Assembly: GCF_008831285.2 (NCBI RefSeq)
Contig: NC_045138.2
Location: 31,219,934 to 31,283,933 of the forward strand
Reading direction: 5' to 3'
DNA from: Nymphaea colorata
Lineage: Eukaryota; Streptophyta; Magnoliopsida; Nymphaeales; Nymphaeaceae
DNA: 64,000 nucleotides
Shown here: piece after piece, positions 13,548 to 26,569 of the stretch
How positions within the stretch are numbered: position 1 is the first letter of the stretch
Layout of the letters: every line of letters begins with the position of its first letter
Notes under the pieces: model-generated
Databases searched by the model: none
Told to the model about the DNA's origin: nothing
What the model saw: the letters and a program-made list of their open reading frames with translations, nothing else
Program-made: the position numbers and the translations under genes

Positions 13548-13935
13548 TGTCTCCACTCCCTACCAGAGGAGCGTGCACTGTCTCTACATTAAGCTCGGGC
13601 CGACTCGACTCGACTCGACTCGAGGAAAGATGCCATCCCATTTGATTGGGCTCACACCCTTCGGAGGTCTCGAGCCCACTTCTAAGACCAAGTCGAACCA
13701 AGTAGGTGAGACTTGGGCAAAGTGATTTTTTTTTTTTCCGATGGGTTTGTCGCCGGAAGGGTAATATGGTCATTTGGGAAAAGGCATAAGGCGACAGGAG
13801 AGTTCTCTTTGCAGGATGCCCAGAATCCGGGGCATGATTACAAGGGCAGTTCTGATGGTCGCCTGACCGCTGCACAGTGGACACTGCTTCGCGTTTCCGC
13901 CACTACCAGCCGGCCACGTCACCGGCAGCGAGACA
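13548..13935 (+). promoter_or_regulatory. Auxin response elements upstream of IAA-A
   Basis: Canonical TGTCTC AuxRE cores lie at 13548-13553 and 13579-13584, and the inverted form GAGACA at 13930-13935, about 540-925 bp before the IAA-A start codon. Aux/IAA genes are commonly primary auxin-response genes bound by ARF proteins at such sites. A six-base motif occurs by chance, so function is inferred from the clustering and location. A short (CGACT)n run sits at 13601-13623. Confidence 0.45.
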
Positions 13936-14356
13936 GCGGCACATGGGGAGGCGGGCCCGGCGAGATGGCTGGGAATCGACGCGCCTGCTTCCTCTTGGTG
14001 AAACCAAGTTGACCTGTGAAAAACACACGCTAGACATGATGGCCCCACTGCCTGGCCCTCTTGCCCCCCTCCTCCTGCCGCCGGCTACCAAGCCGCTGGA
14101 GCCCAGCCGGCCTGGTGGTCTCCGTCGATCAACTTCGGTTAGTGAATCCCTTAAAGACGCGTGCTGCGTGCAGCCCGAGTCCCGCTGCTGCTCAGTGTTC
14201 TTGCTTCGTGGGTTGTCTGAATCAGCCGAGCCGAGTGAAGCTGGAAGCTGTGCGGCGAGCAGCTCGGTCGTAGAAGGTTGCTCTCAACGACGTGCAGGGG
14301 CGGAAATCCGACCGTTCATCTGCTGCCACGTTCCTGGTTGGGGGTGGGCAGACGGC

Positions 14357-14389
14357 TGTCGGCTCCTCCTCCACTCGCTGCCATAAAAG
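14357..14389 (+). promoter_or_regulatory. IAA-A core promoter: TGTCGG motif and TATA-like box
   Basis: TGTCGG (14357-14362), the high-affinity ARF-binding variant, precedes an ATAAAAG TATA-like box at 14383-14389. The box is about 83 bp before the ATG, and the sequence in between is CT-rich like a plant leader. Confidence 0.5.
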
Positions 14390-14471
14390 GAACGAACTCC
14401 TCCTCCCCCTCCATCTCTTTCTTTAATCCGTCGTCGACCAACAGTGGGAGAGAGAAGGAAGAGAGGACGCG

Positions 14472-17111
14472 ATGGTGCACGCGGAAACGGAAAGGAGGGC
14501 GAGGGTGTCGCCGAGGAACGACGACGACGCCGCCGCGGAGACGGAGCTTACCCTCGGCCTTCCTGGTGGAAAGGCGGCTGCGAAGCGCGGTTTCTCTGAG
14601 ACCGTTGATCTCAAGCAGCGGTCCCGAGGCAGCGCCGACGCCGGGAAGAAGGTTGTCGACGCCGGGAAGCCCGCGGCGCCCAAGTAAGTAAAGTTTTTCT
14701 TGAGAATTTGGCCTGCTGCGTCTGTGTAGATGAGTTTTGCGGGGAACCGAGGGAGGCAGATTCGCTGCCTTAGTTTAATTGTTTGCCAAAAACTTCTCAC
14801 GAAGGATCTCACACCATCTTAGAACTGATTTCCATGCGTTTTGGTTTCCTTTTTCGCTTACTTCTCCATGAATTCGATTGCGGGTTTATATACGTAATTT
14901 GCTTCTTTTATTCTGAGTATCCTTAAGAGAAACTAATTACGGCTTCGAATCTTAATTTATTAACGTTTCTGAGACTTGAGAATTTTCTAGCAATTTCTCT
15001 TGAGAGTATGTTCCAAGCTCAACAGCTTATTAGGTACACAAATGGCTCGAGGATTCGTGTAACATGTAGAAGAATATCATGATGCTTCAATAATTTTCGA
15101 AACTCAACTCCGTGGTCAACCGTCCTTCTACTTCGCCCATAATTTCAGTTTTTTTTTTCTTTTTCAATCACTAAATGAAAGGGAAAGGAAGAATCAGTTT
15201 CGATATTCTCAGAAAGATGCCCGCGTAGTTTTCGCACTCAAATTACTGCAAAAAGGAAAAAAGAATGAAGGCATCTGATCCGTTTTCGGAGCTGGATCTT
15301 GGTTTATGCGAGCAAATTTTTAAGTTTTGTTACAAAAGCGTGTTAAAATGGAAGTAGGCCATCTTAAGAAACGGCAGTTTTTGGTAAATGCTTTTATGTT
15401 CTTTAATTCTACTTTTTTTTTTTGTTGCCTATCGCTCATATATTATTGTCCTGAATAGTTGCGTAGTGTTGCATGACTCCTACATATTGAACTACTTCAA
15501 AGAATTAAACTTATAGTCTTCATATCTTCTGTTTAGTTTGGATGGTACATGTGTATCTGATCGAGAGTGTTGTTCGGGGGAATCTTGAGGTTGCTCCATC
15601 ATAGGATCATGATTTTTAGAATAACCCTTTTAGTAACGAAATAGTTGATCCTCCCACAATATTGCAAAAACTTGCATAAATCTACTTGTTTTCATCACAT
15701 ACTGTGATTATCAAAGTTTCTCCAAGCACCTTACGCTCGCATCTACCCACAAGACAAAAGATCCCCATTTCTGAGACGATTTCCCTTCACCATGAAGACT
15801 TACAATTAAGAGATCTACTCGTTTTCATCATAAGCGCCCGCTATCGATCATGTGATATTTGAAGTTAAGTTTTTCTAAAACCTTACGCTTATCCAGCTAA
15901 AAAGCAAGAGATCCCCATTTCTCAGATGGTTTTCCCTCACCATGAAAGAAATTTTATAGAATTATGAGATTTTAGTCGAGGAAGTCATTAACCAAGGTTT
16001 TTTGAGTAACATTAGTTCGCTGAGTAAATTATGAACCGTAGACTAACAATTAAATTCTACGGTACCCGATTCTTACATGTTACAATATCTTCTAATTAAT
16101 ATCATGCTTACTCTATCCTCTCATATCACTGTCATGTATTTTGTACATGTTTCTGGGCATTTTCTTTTGTGGTGCTAGTTAGGGCATGAAGAGAGGGCAC
16201 AGGGGAACAATACATGTGCTAGGCACTAATATGTGTACCATATGTACCCGTGGATGTACCGTCTCAGGGCTCAGGTGGTAGGATGGCCTCCTGTGAGATC
16301 ATACAGGATGAATGCATTGAAGAGCTGCACGTATGTGAAGGTCGCCGTAGACGGTGCACCGTATCTACGGAAAGTAGACTTGGAGATGTATGATAGCTAC
16401 CAGCAGTTGCTGGAATCCTTGGAGAAGATGTTCACCTGCTTCACCATATGTGAGTTAATCTTCTCAAGATTTTCTTCACTATTTTTCAATTGCACGCATT
16501 TGCAGTACATGTGGAACAGATATAACACGCTGAAACTTTGTAATTTCTAGTTGTTTCTCTTATGTTGTGTATAACTGTGCTTTTCACCCCATTGAGAAAG
16601 TATTTTTTTTTTACACTAGGGTTTTTGTACAGTTGCTTCTCTGCATAGATCTGTACGAGGGTACTGTTTGAAAATCTGTTTCACCTACCATTCAAGATCA
16701 ACAATGAGGATTGCTAGGATCTTGACACATAATGTCAAAGAGGGTCATCCATAATTGTTTTCTTCACATATTGAGTTGATAATTTTGATGGGAAGATACA
16801 TGTGGAGAATGATCACTTGTGAAAAGAAGGTGTGGGTTGGGGGAATGGGATTTAGGAGGGTGATGGGCAGGATGTTTTGGACTACATGGCAGGATATGAC
16901 AAGAGCCCGTGTGGACATGGAAACTTTTGTCATGTTATATGGTTGAGAAGTCCTTCTCACTCTCCCCTCTCCTATTTAATGGCATCTTGATGTTAAAGGT
17001 TATGGGAGGGACACTGACAGCTTTCTGTAGCAAAGAAAATTTTAATACCCAGTGTCCCTCCATCCCCTCCCTTTGAAAGCAAAAAGTCATTTGAAGTAAA
17101 GCGCATATGTG

Positions 17112-17174
<63 letters not shown>

Positions 17175-18108
17175 AAAGAATAAGACTGACATCTGGATCA
17201 TCTTTAAGATTGAGAGTGACATGCTCTGCGAGGTCCTCGTCAAGTTGTCCCCGTCTTCTTCTTAACTATGAGCAGTTGATTTTTAATTGTTCCATTCTCA
17301 TGGGTTAGAACTTAATTATAATTTATATGCGGTGATTTATGTTCAAGAGTGGAAGCAGACACAGAAACAATTTTATTGAGTTTGATGTCATAAACGCGTG
17401 AAAAATAAAAAAATCGGGGACTTCTTGGATGCTTGGTTGCAGGCAACTATTTAGGTGAGAGCAAGCTGATGGATCGCATGAATGGCAGTGAATATGTGCC
17501 TACCTACGAAGACAAAGATGGTGATTGGATGCTTGTCGGTGATGTTCCTTGGAAGTAAGTTTTTTCACACAAATCAAAATCTTTCACAGAATTAATCATT
17601 GATTTTATTGTTCTAGTCATTTGGGGAGTCTCTTTTTCGTTTTCTTTTCCCATATATGCCAATTTCCTAGTTTCCCTGGATAAAGAGAAGAAGAAGAAGA
17701 AGAAAATCAAATCGTGACTATTTATTCGTTTCTCATGCAGGATGTTTGTGGAATCGTGCAAGCGTATGCGTCTTATGAAGGGCTCGGAAGCCACTGGACT
17801 TGGTAAGCAACCAGCCGTGCTGTAAGCCAAGAGTCAAGAGATGAATGTTGTACTAGTCAAGTAGGGAAGGTCGGGAACTCGATCCATCGAGGTCTCACGA
17901 GCCAAGAGCTTGGTCCATGTGGCTATTGCCTTCTCAGACTTGGCTCTACTGAGCCAGGCTATGCTGGAAATCAGTCTGATAATACGTATTAGTTTCATGA
18001 TTGCTATTTCATAATAATCGTGGTAGATGATTTTTGTGGTGGTGCTCATATTATGATCTCCTGCATGCAGCTCCAAGTACCCCGGAGAAATGCACCAGCT
18101 CGAACTGA
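14472..18108 (+). CDS. Aux/IAA auxin-responsive repressor (IAA-A), five exons
   Basis: Exons 14472-14683, 16268-16449, 17443-17554, 17741-17802 and 18071-18108, all with GT-AG introns, join to 201 residues. Domain I carries the LxLxL repressor motif LTLGLPGG (residues 26-33), followed by a KR pair and the GFSETVDL box. Domain II has the degron core [10 protein letters not shown] (74-83), which TIR1/AFB reads together with auxin. Domain III starts [17 protein letters not shown] (93-109). Domain IV has [16 protein letters not shown] (153-168) with the OPCA acidic patch, then [13 protein letters not shown]. The family binds ARFs through III/IV, recruits TOPLESS through domain I and is nuclear. 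Domain content and the GFSETVDL box fit the IAA7/14/16/17-like clade; the exact orthologue is not assignable here. Introns 1 and 2 are about 1.6 and 1.0 kb. A tandem paralogue lies 5.5 kb downstream. Confidence 0.95.
17112..17172. repeat. (CT)n(TA)n microsatellite in IAA-A intron 2
   Basis: A CT run passes directly into a TA run within the second intron of IAA-A. Confidence 0.95.
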
Positions 18109-21100
18109 TGGCTTGCTTGAGTCGGAACCCTTGTACAGAGAGTATTGCTTGGTGTGCTAGGTAATAGTACTTTTGGAGAGAGAAAAGAAAGAGAGAGAGA
18201 GGTCGAGAGAGAGAATAAGGACAAGAATTATTGTATTTATAGTTTACATTTACATGAAGTTGGTTTTGGTTTGCTTATATGCATTTAACTCGTCAAATGT
18301 TCAAAGTGAAGCTAGCGAATAATGTTTCCACCACCCACAGTTTCGGCGAGAATAGACAATGTCATGGTATCGCCACATATAGATAATATGAAAATAATAA
18401 GCACCCCAACCAACCAAAATCAAATTTGAGATGTGACTCGATTGGAATAATTTAATTTGACATCAACATTATTATTTTGAAAAAAGTTACCCTAAAGCTC
18501 GAAAGAGACACTGTAGCAAATATTCTTACCAGAAAAAACAAGAAGATAATCACCCTGGTATCTAATTAAATACCCTGACCTACCTCTAAGGTGATGTATG
18601 GTCTTCAAAACTAAATTCTCATTTGAAGGTTCCTGTAGAGTTTATGATACAAGAGGACCACAATGTGCTGGGGCTCCACCAAGCACTGTTCCCAGCATGT
18701 CCATATCCAGGATTTGAATGATTCTGGCCCACATATTTTATTCTGATCCAGCTAATTTGAGATTGACATGTCTCATACCAACCCGACCTGATTATCTATA
18801 GAGAAAACAATGCACAGTGCATTTACCAATTGGTAGGGTCCATTTGGTTTATGGATAATTGCATTCTTGTCCCAAAGATGGGGGTCCAATTCTCATCTTA
18901 GTGAACCACTTTGGATCCAACCACACTGCATAAACTTTTATTCTCTAAATTGAAAGGGATGGCAGTGGGCAATGACAAGAGGCATTATAGATCAGTTGGA
19001 CCAAAACGGCCCCATCTCGATTTTCAGTGTCTAGTGTTTAGGCCAGTAGGGGGCATTGTCCCTTTGGACAATGGAACAGTTTGTGAGTGTTCAATGAATC
19101 TACCCTAAAAATTGGAGAGTATTCAATGAATCTACCCTAAACATTGAAGCACATTTATGAAACAATAGAACCCAGTATTACATGAATCTGTTCCAATTTT
19201 TTGGATAAATTCATTATATACTCATAAACTGTTCTTTTGTCCAACCACCCCCTTAGGAGTCCTTTAGCAAGAATGATAGTATGTAAGTGTTTCATATATC
19301 TAACCCAAATATTAGGATAAATGCATTACACTATTCTATAAATCTACATAATATTTAGGGCAGATACAAGGAACAATACCATATTGTTACCGTTGCCAAA
19401 CAACCTCTTAACATCTTTTTTTTCTTTAAATTAGAGTTAGTTGGTAGGGCTCTGTTATAGCAACTGGGCCGTTGCAATTACGGGTTGAATGTCTAATTGT
19501 TCAGACACAAAAAGCAGTATATATCTAATTTAATTGAAGATAACTAGATGATGGCAAAGGAGGTTAGAACCTTGATCAAGAAAACCAATCTCAATCACTG
19601 CCCTCATCCTTGACCTTGAAAATAGATTGGGGGAATTAATTCAAAGGCTATTTTATTCCTTTTAGCCATTAGAGAAGGAACATTAGTAAGGAGAACCACA
19701 AACTCTACCCTCACAACCACAGACCATGCAAATAATTGCGGACCCGTAGCCCATTTTGAACTTCCAGCTTTCAGAATCATTGGTCCCACCAACTTTACAC
19801 CATCCAATCTCAGAGGATCCTTTCTACTACAATATTCCCACATAATCCTTCCAATAAGGAGCTATGTAGTGGGTAAATGTAGGCAGGAATATTCCCAGAT
19901 TGACATAAAGTAGTGCCACTCAACAATATAAAATGAATGTTGGTGATAGAAATACCATCCAAGAACCACTTACGCTTAATAGCAGCGTTGTAAAAATTTA
20001 AAAAAAAAAAATGAAATCAGATCGAATTTCTTGAGCTATTGATTCACCAAATCGGCCAACTCGACCATTTAGCTGAATCAGTTACGAATCGAATGTCGAA
20101 CAGGGAATGAAAGCATTGGAGTGCAGCGTGATAAATGAATGTCAAATGTTCATTCAATTTGACAAAATCACTTATAAAGAGGCAACAGATATACCAACTT
20201 CGTTCTTTGGTAACAACTCACTTTGTTTTTCATACTTTTGCTAGGGAAGATTGCCTCTGTAGACTGATGCAATCAAGAGTGGAAATTGCTCCAAAAAAAA
20301 AAAAAAAAAAAACAATTACGATGATTTTTCTGAATAATGATACCAAAAAACTGATTTTGAATCGATTTAACCAAGCTGTTGTAAATTCAATGTATGTGTC
20401 CATAATGGCTCGATGATTAGAAATCGGATTACTGTCATGCAATTCTTCTTCTGCCTCCTCCCCTCAAAAAGAACTTCGTATTGCTATGACCCTACAATCA
20501 TTTTGTGCTGCGCTTTTATTTAATTCCACATGCTCTCCCTTGTTCTCCAAAGCCTGTCTATATTCAGACCTGAGTTCTTGATCTTCCCAGGTCACAGACG
20601 TCTGAAGACAAAGCAAATTGGTTCAAATGGAGTCTTCCCAACTCCGATAACATACCATCGATTCTGTACATTTTCTTGATTCTACCACCCTATTGGTTAC
20701 TCCAATTTTCTGAGATCAAATCTGAACTATTCGAGCTTACTCAAAATTTTAATTATTGAATGATCAACAACGCTCTTATTTTTAGTGATTTAACCCACCC
20801 TCTTGTTCCATACTGAAAGAGGCTTGAAAGCACAGCTTCCAATGTTAAATGATGGGATATCGTGATTCAACAGAAATTGAGTAATTTTATGATCTTGCAA
20901 CCAAAGATGCACATGAGATCTCCCTTAGAGCTCATTGCTTGCAGGAAAACTTTAGGTCAACCAGAACAGACCAAACACCTAGCTGATTTGCCCAGAGAAC
21001 TTTGTAGAAGGTTCTTAGATTAGTCAAGAGACAGAAATCGTCTTTGATCTCCACCAATTGCAGCTCGAAATGAAACCCCTAAAGAACGTATGAACAACCA

Positions 21101-21990
21101 GTCTCTTCTTCTTAAAGGAACTCATCGCTTTACTTTTGAGTGACCTTTGCTGCTTTCATCGTCAACATCTTTGCATTCGATTCGTTTGAAAATGTGAACA
21201 TAATCATGTATGGAGGCAATTGGTGTTTCCTTCTACAATAGCATTAATGCCGGGAGGCACCAACAGGGGACCCACTTTACTTGACAAAAACCCCCCACAA
21301 AAGAAAAGGAAATCATGGTCAATGAGGACTTCTGCCCACCCAAAGATGGTTCTCCCCCAATCAGCCGCATAGAGAAGACAATTTGTTCTTTGTAATTCCC
21401 TGCAACCCAAATACTTGGCAGCTAATAAAAATCAGTTATTTATCATCAAAATCCTTGAGTTGTCTTCAATCCAAAATGCTTCCACTTGTAAGATTTTCAG
21501 AACTTCCTTGGATTGGCTCAAGTTCAGCCAATTTTAACATGAGACTGGTTTTTTTGTGGGCACCTTTTTTTCCCTCTGTTTCTCACCAAAGTTTTCTTCC
21601 ACTTTTTACCTTTCTTCTCATAGTTTTCTTTTCGCAACTATCGTTTCCAACTAAATGGATCTTAGAGAAGGAAAAGAAATGCACACACACACACACACAC
21701 ACACAAAAGCTCAAAATCTGGAAAAACATAAACTTGAAGAAAAGCTAAAAATATGAAGTGTAAATAAAATTTTATGCACTTGTAATTTTAAGACCATTAA
21801 ATAAACTAATTTTTATAGATTTCAATTTATAAACCAAATTTTTTTTTATGTTTTTCTATTCTATATTACTGGGGAAATTTCAAGTACATTCATATGATTC
21901 GATTTAGTAAAGACGACTTTGGATAGGTAGGAAAGTTGGACTATATACAACCTAGACGGCATGTTATGTGTGTTTATTTTTGTATGATAA

Positions 21991-22030
<40 letters not shown>

Positions 22031-23520
22031 CTGAGCTGCATCTACCGTTGGTCAATGGACATGCCAACAAATACTGATATAGATGCCAAAAAAATAATCT
22101 TTCTGGGAAAAAAGTCATAAATTGACTTATCCACATCTACCAATTGATTAAGTTTATGGCTGCAATCAATTTGACGTTATTTTTAATCACAATATATAAC
22201 CAGCAAAAGTTCATATGTATCTCGAGGTTACAATGGTGGCACAATAGTTACGTAAGGGAAGCAAGTGCAACAATGAGATAATGCAATTGAAGGAGGTTCT
22301 ATTTAAATCTCAAACACGAAAAGAGTTTCAAACTTCATGGAAAGGAGCAAGTTTTTGGTTAAGTTTGAGGAAGGGTGTGCTCTTTTTCATGAGGGTGAGC
22401 ATCAACTATGCTTGAGGAGAAAATACACCAAGAGAAAACTCTCCTAGCAGAATGACAATTTCTAAACCTAATCTAAGTTTTCAACACCTTTGTTTCTTAC
22501 TTGAGGAAACCCAACATGATTTGGGAAACTTTGTCACTTGCCTAACTACATAAAACCATGACGACATTATCTCTGCTTTCAATAGTCATAGCACATCTCT
22601 GCTTTCAATAGTCATAGCACACATTAGTAAGAACAAGAGTTGGTGTTTCTGAGGAGAGTTGGTGAATTGATGGGCAAGGCTAATAAGGCCACTTTCTGTT
22701 TCAAAGCCTTAGACTCCCCGTGTGGAAAACAAGACATATAGTTTAGGAGAGGAGAAAAAGGATTGGCTAAGTACTTTGGTTTCAGCCAGCCTGCTCATTA
22801 TGCTGATGGTTGAAAGTGTAACAACCCGACCACTTTTATGCTCAAGCCCTTGGTTTGACGGATCTCAACTTGCCCCCTGAAAGTTTCGGCTCCACCTCCA
22901 AAAAGGCTAGGAACCAGAATAATCATTTATTTAATAACCTCCTTTATAAACTCTTAGATCTCTCACAATCTTCAACGTGAGACTAAATTTTTGAGGTGTT
23001 AAAAAAAGTATGTTTTCCTCTAAAGCCAAATAACACTCTTGACATTGGTGAAGAGTGCATTGGGTTCAAATAAGGCTTTGTATAGGTTATGCCTTAGATG
23101 TTCTGTTGGTTTTGAAAAGACTAAATTAAACGTAGTAACACTGTAACAGGGAAAATTAAAGCTTCACTATTACTTTCACGTAACGTTTAAGGTTAGGACA
23201 ACTATTGAGCTCCTACGAGCTGCGCGTTCTTCAAATATGGTGATTTTAAAAAGCGATTATTGACTGAAATTGCATGAACTTACTTGTTTGAGTCTATCCG
23301 ATCAATGTTAAATTGCACCCAGAAGTGCCAAATATCATTTGTTCTTAAAGTATTTTATAAATTTTTTATGGATTTCATTTATTTTTTTCTCAAAATGATA
23401 TTTTAATAATTTTTTGCATGTTCACAACCGATTACTCCAAATGATTGAGCCAATGATTTGATTGAGTTGCTCCAGCATTTCCGAGCCATGTGGCTCTAGG
23501 AGAACGGTTGACACCGATTG
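18109..23520. other. IAA-A 3' flank and intergenic DNA
   Basis: The first ~130 bases, including a GA-rich run at 18176-18214, look like the IAA-A 3'-UTR. The rest has no recognisable gene. It holds MITE-like sequence around 18830-19412, an A-rich run (20292-20311), (CA)n (21680-21704), (TA)n (21994-22028) and a 28-bp direct duplication at about 22566-22620. Confidence 0.6.
19255..19412. mobile_element. Decayed MITE with GTTTGGCAAC-type ends
   Basis: The left end reads AGGAGTCCTTTAGCAAGAATG. The right end (ACCGTTGCCAAACAACCTCTT) is its imperfect reverse complement. Internal phrases about atgaatctacc recur just upstream at 18830-19250, so a second degraded copy may be present. Confidence 0.4.
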
Positions 23521-23538
23521 CGGGGCCGTAAAAGGGTT

Positions 23539-23547
23539 TTATAAAGG
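23539..23547 (+). promoter_or_regulatory. TATA box of IAA-B
   Basis: TTATAAAGG lies 97 bp before the IAA-B start codon in a short GC-richer patch. I saw no TGTCTC element in the nearby upstream sequence, unlike IAA-A. Confidence 0.5.
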
Positions 23548-23643
23548 GGTTGGAATGTGGTGATCTCCTCCCCAGTTGGTCGGAAATGGCTGGCTGACAC
23601 TGTCAAGAAGTTACCGGAAAACTGAGACTACACCTTGAAGCTG

Positions 23644-26536
23644 ATGGAAACAGAGCTGACTCTAGGCTTGCCTGGTGGCAACAGAACCGCTGGTGATGCA
23701 GGGAAAGCCGGCACGAAACGTGCATACCGGGAAACCATCAATCTTAGCACAGGCGCGGGATCTTCCAGTGAGCCGGCCATTGTCGCCAAAGAGGAGCTCA
23801 ACCATGCCGGAAAAATGCTAGAAGCCAAGTAAGTTTTACACATCCATCCGTCTTTAATTTTTTCGTTTAATTTTGAGGATCCTTGGGATAATATATGGTT
23901 TAATTTTGAGAATCCTTGAGAGAAGATATGGGTCGATGGAGTCCGCGGCTTACCATGGGCACGTAGTCCACATAATCGAGGGATTTTCAACGCCTATTAG
24001 AGGAAATGGTTTAAAATCACATATATCCTTAGGAAGACTATTAAAATATCATTAGTAAATATATAACCTTCCATCATAAAAATCTTTGATGCATTTGAAA
24101 CATAGACTTTGTTCATTACACAAACAAGGTTTAAATCATAATCATGCATATGTGTAGAAGAAAATTAAGTTAAGAGCAAATCGAATCGACCACTTGATGA
24201 TGCATATTTGAGAACTTCAGGGCATGATTTCTAACAAATAAATTACTCCAAATCTATCTGGACATGAAATTGAAATACTTGCGTACTAGTACTCTGTGGC
24301 ACAACTAGTCACACCACTCTCTCTCTCGACAATATATATGTTTAGGATGCATAAAATTGCAGCTTAAACCTCACACTAGATCTTAACTATATATATCTAT
24401 GAGGATCCTTTTGTTTAATCTAAGCGGTCAGCTGCTTTAGAAGCAACTGATTTTTACAGCTTTTAAAAGCCACATTGACATTCAGAACATCTAACATGAA
24501 ATATACTCAGGGCTCAGTTGGTAGGATGGCCTCCAGTGAGATCCTTCAGGATGAATGCATTGAAGAGCTGTAGGTACGTGAAGGTGGCACTGGATGGTGC
24601 ACCCTATCTGCGCAAGGTGGGCTTGGAAACACACGGCGGCTACCATCAATTGTTGGATGCTCTTGACAATATGTTTGGTTGCTCCAAGTTGCGTAAGTGT
24701 TCAGTTAATTTCATGTACATGTCTGTCATAGATAGTTACTTGGCTTCCGTTTCCTAGTTTCATCTCTGGCCTTACATATGGTTGTGGAGACAAGCAAATA
24801 GGTTTAGATGATACTGCCTGGAAAAAGGGTTTCTGGGTGGGCAAGATCGAGCGAGAGCCAAAGTCTCCCCCTCTTCCCCCACTTGTTCCTTAGATCTAGA
24901 TTTGTCTCGGTATCAAGCGGTGAGATCCTTATGTGTGTTAGAGTTGTGCTGATATCAAGCAGTGAGATCGTTATTTGCTTCAACTTGTACGTAGAGGCTC
25001 ACTCCCCTTTTACAGTACTCCTCCTCCTTCCCCAACTGTCTGCTCTGTACAGATCCATTTCCCTTTTACAATACAGAAGCATGGCCTTTCATAGGTTACA
25101 TGACATTTTTACCAAGTCATTCTTACCCGTCACTTTTACCTTGTTCTTAAGAGAGAATAAGTTTACATCATACTGTTTGAAAAAAAATAGTTTTGTGACA
25201 TTTGTACTAAGTCGTTCGTATCTTTCCCTTTTGCCACGTTCTTAGAAGAGACAATTATTGATTCATTTGACATCTTGAACTATTTCTAAATAAAAGTTTA
25301 AGAAGCAAGCATGGTCATCATATATGTTCCGGAAAGAAGTTGTTCTTGTAAATCACAACCTTTTTTTCCAATTAACGGCCATAAGAGAATGTAAATTTTA
25401 CTTTCCTAAGAAAACGAAGACATATATATATATATATATCCTTTTTTTCATTTACACTCTTCAACCATTCATCACAAAAAGGGAAGATCGTTTGATTGCT
25501 TTCTTGCTTATGGATAGGTATGAGAAGGAGAACAATGGAAAAAAAAAAAAAAAAAAAGGTGTGGGACAGGTGTGCATCATTATAAGGACAATAATACACT
25601 GCAATAATTGGTAGAAGTAAAGTATCGGGCCTACCTTTGATTTACAGAGGCAAGATCTGGACCGTTGGATCGATCTGAAGAAAGCAATGGCTTAGGGGGC
25701 CGCGGGGTCACACGGGCCGAGATCGTGTGGACAAGAAAGTTTTTGTCACGTTATGTGGTTTAAGTGGGCGTACCCGTAAAACATCTCAATCAATGCCCAT
25801 ATCTTATGTCCCTTGTTTGTGAGACCACGAGAACCACAGTCCATTAAGATGGGTAACCATGTCCTAACTGTCTTTCTTTTAATTTTCTCCAGCCTTCATG
25901 CATGCCACCATATTTCCAGCTTCTAGATTCGACGTTCCCAATTAAAGCTTGGGCCTTGGAGCTTACGTTCTACCAACATCAGGTTAAGCCAACACAAAAG
26001 TATGGTTAAAACTGTTGGTGCAATCAGGGGAGGGGAGGAGCCAGAAATTTTCCATGAGAAAGACCAAATTAAAGTTTCCAAATTTTGACGAGGGTCAAAA
26101 TATCATTTTTCAAAATTTTTATATAGAACAAGTAAATATTAAAAAAAAAGAATTTGAAGTGGGGTCAGGGCGCACACAGGCCCTACCTTGGCTCCGTCCC
26201 CTGAGTGCGATTATATGAATGTAAAATTTTGGAAATCACAGTCATATTAACATCTCTCCGGAATACATTTTTTAAAACTGATTTTGAAATTAACCATCTT
26301 TTTTACGGAGTCTTGTCCACGTGAACTAGTGTATGCTTGTGTAAGGTGGGAGTACAGAGTGCAGGTTTGTGTACAATCTCATGAATGTAATTATATATCA
26401 TGGTATATGTATATTAAATAATGATCAGAGCTAGGCGAACTAAAGTATATCTTGTCTGACCTACTCATTGATGGTTTACTGGTTTATTATAGTACTTATA
26501 ATTAGTTCACATGGGTTTCATATTTACTTATTCCAC

Positions 26537-26569
<33 letters not shown>

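Noticed and set aside
13877-14386. 169-codon ORF just upstream of IAA-A
   Set aside because: It overlaps promoter and leader sequence, has open counterparts on both strands because the region is GC-rich, and matches no domain.
23586-23643. Upstream ATG as the start of IAA-B
   Set aside because: The ATG at 23586 reaches a TGA after two codons. The in-frame extension of the main ORF has only a TTG at 23635, so the ATG at 23644 was chosen.
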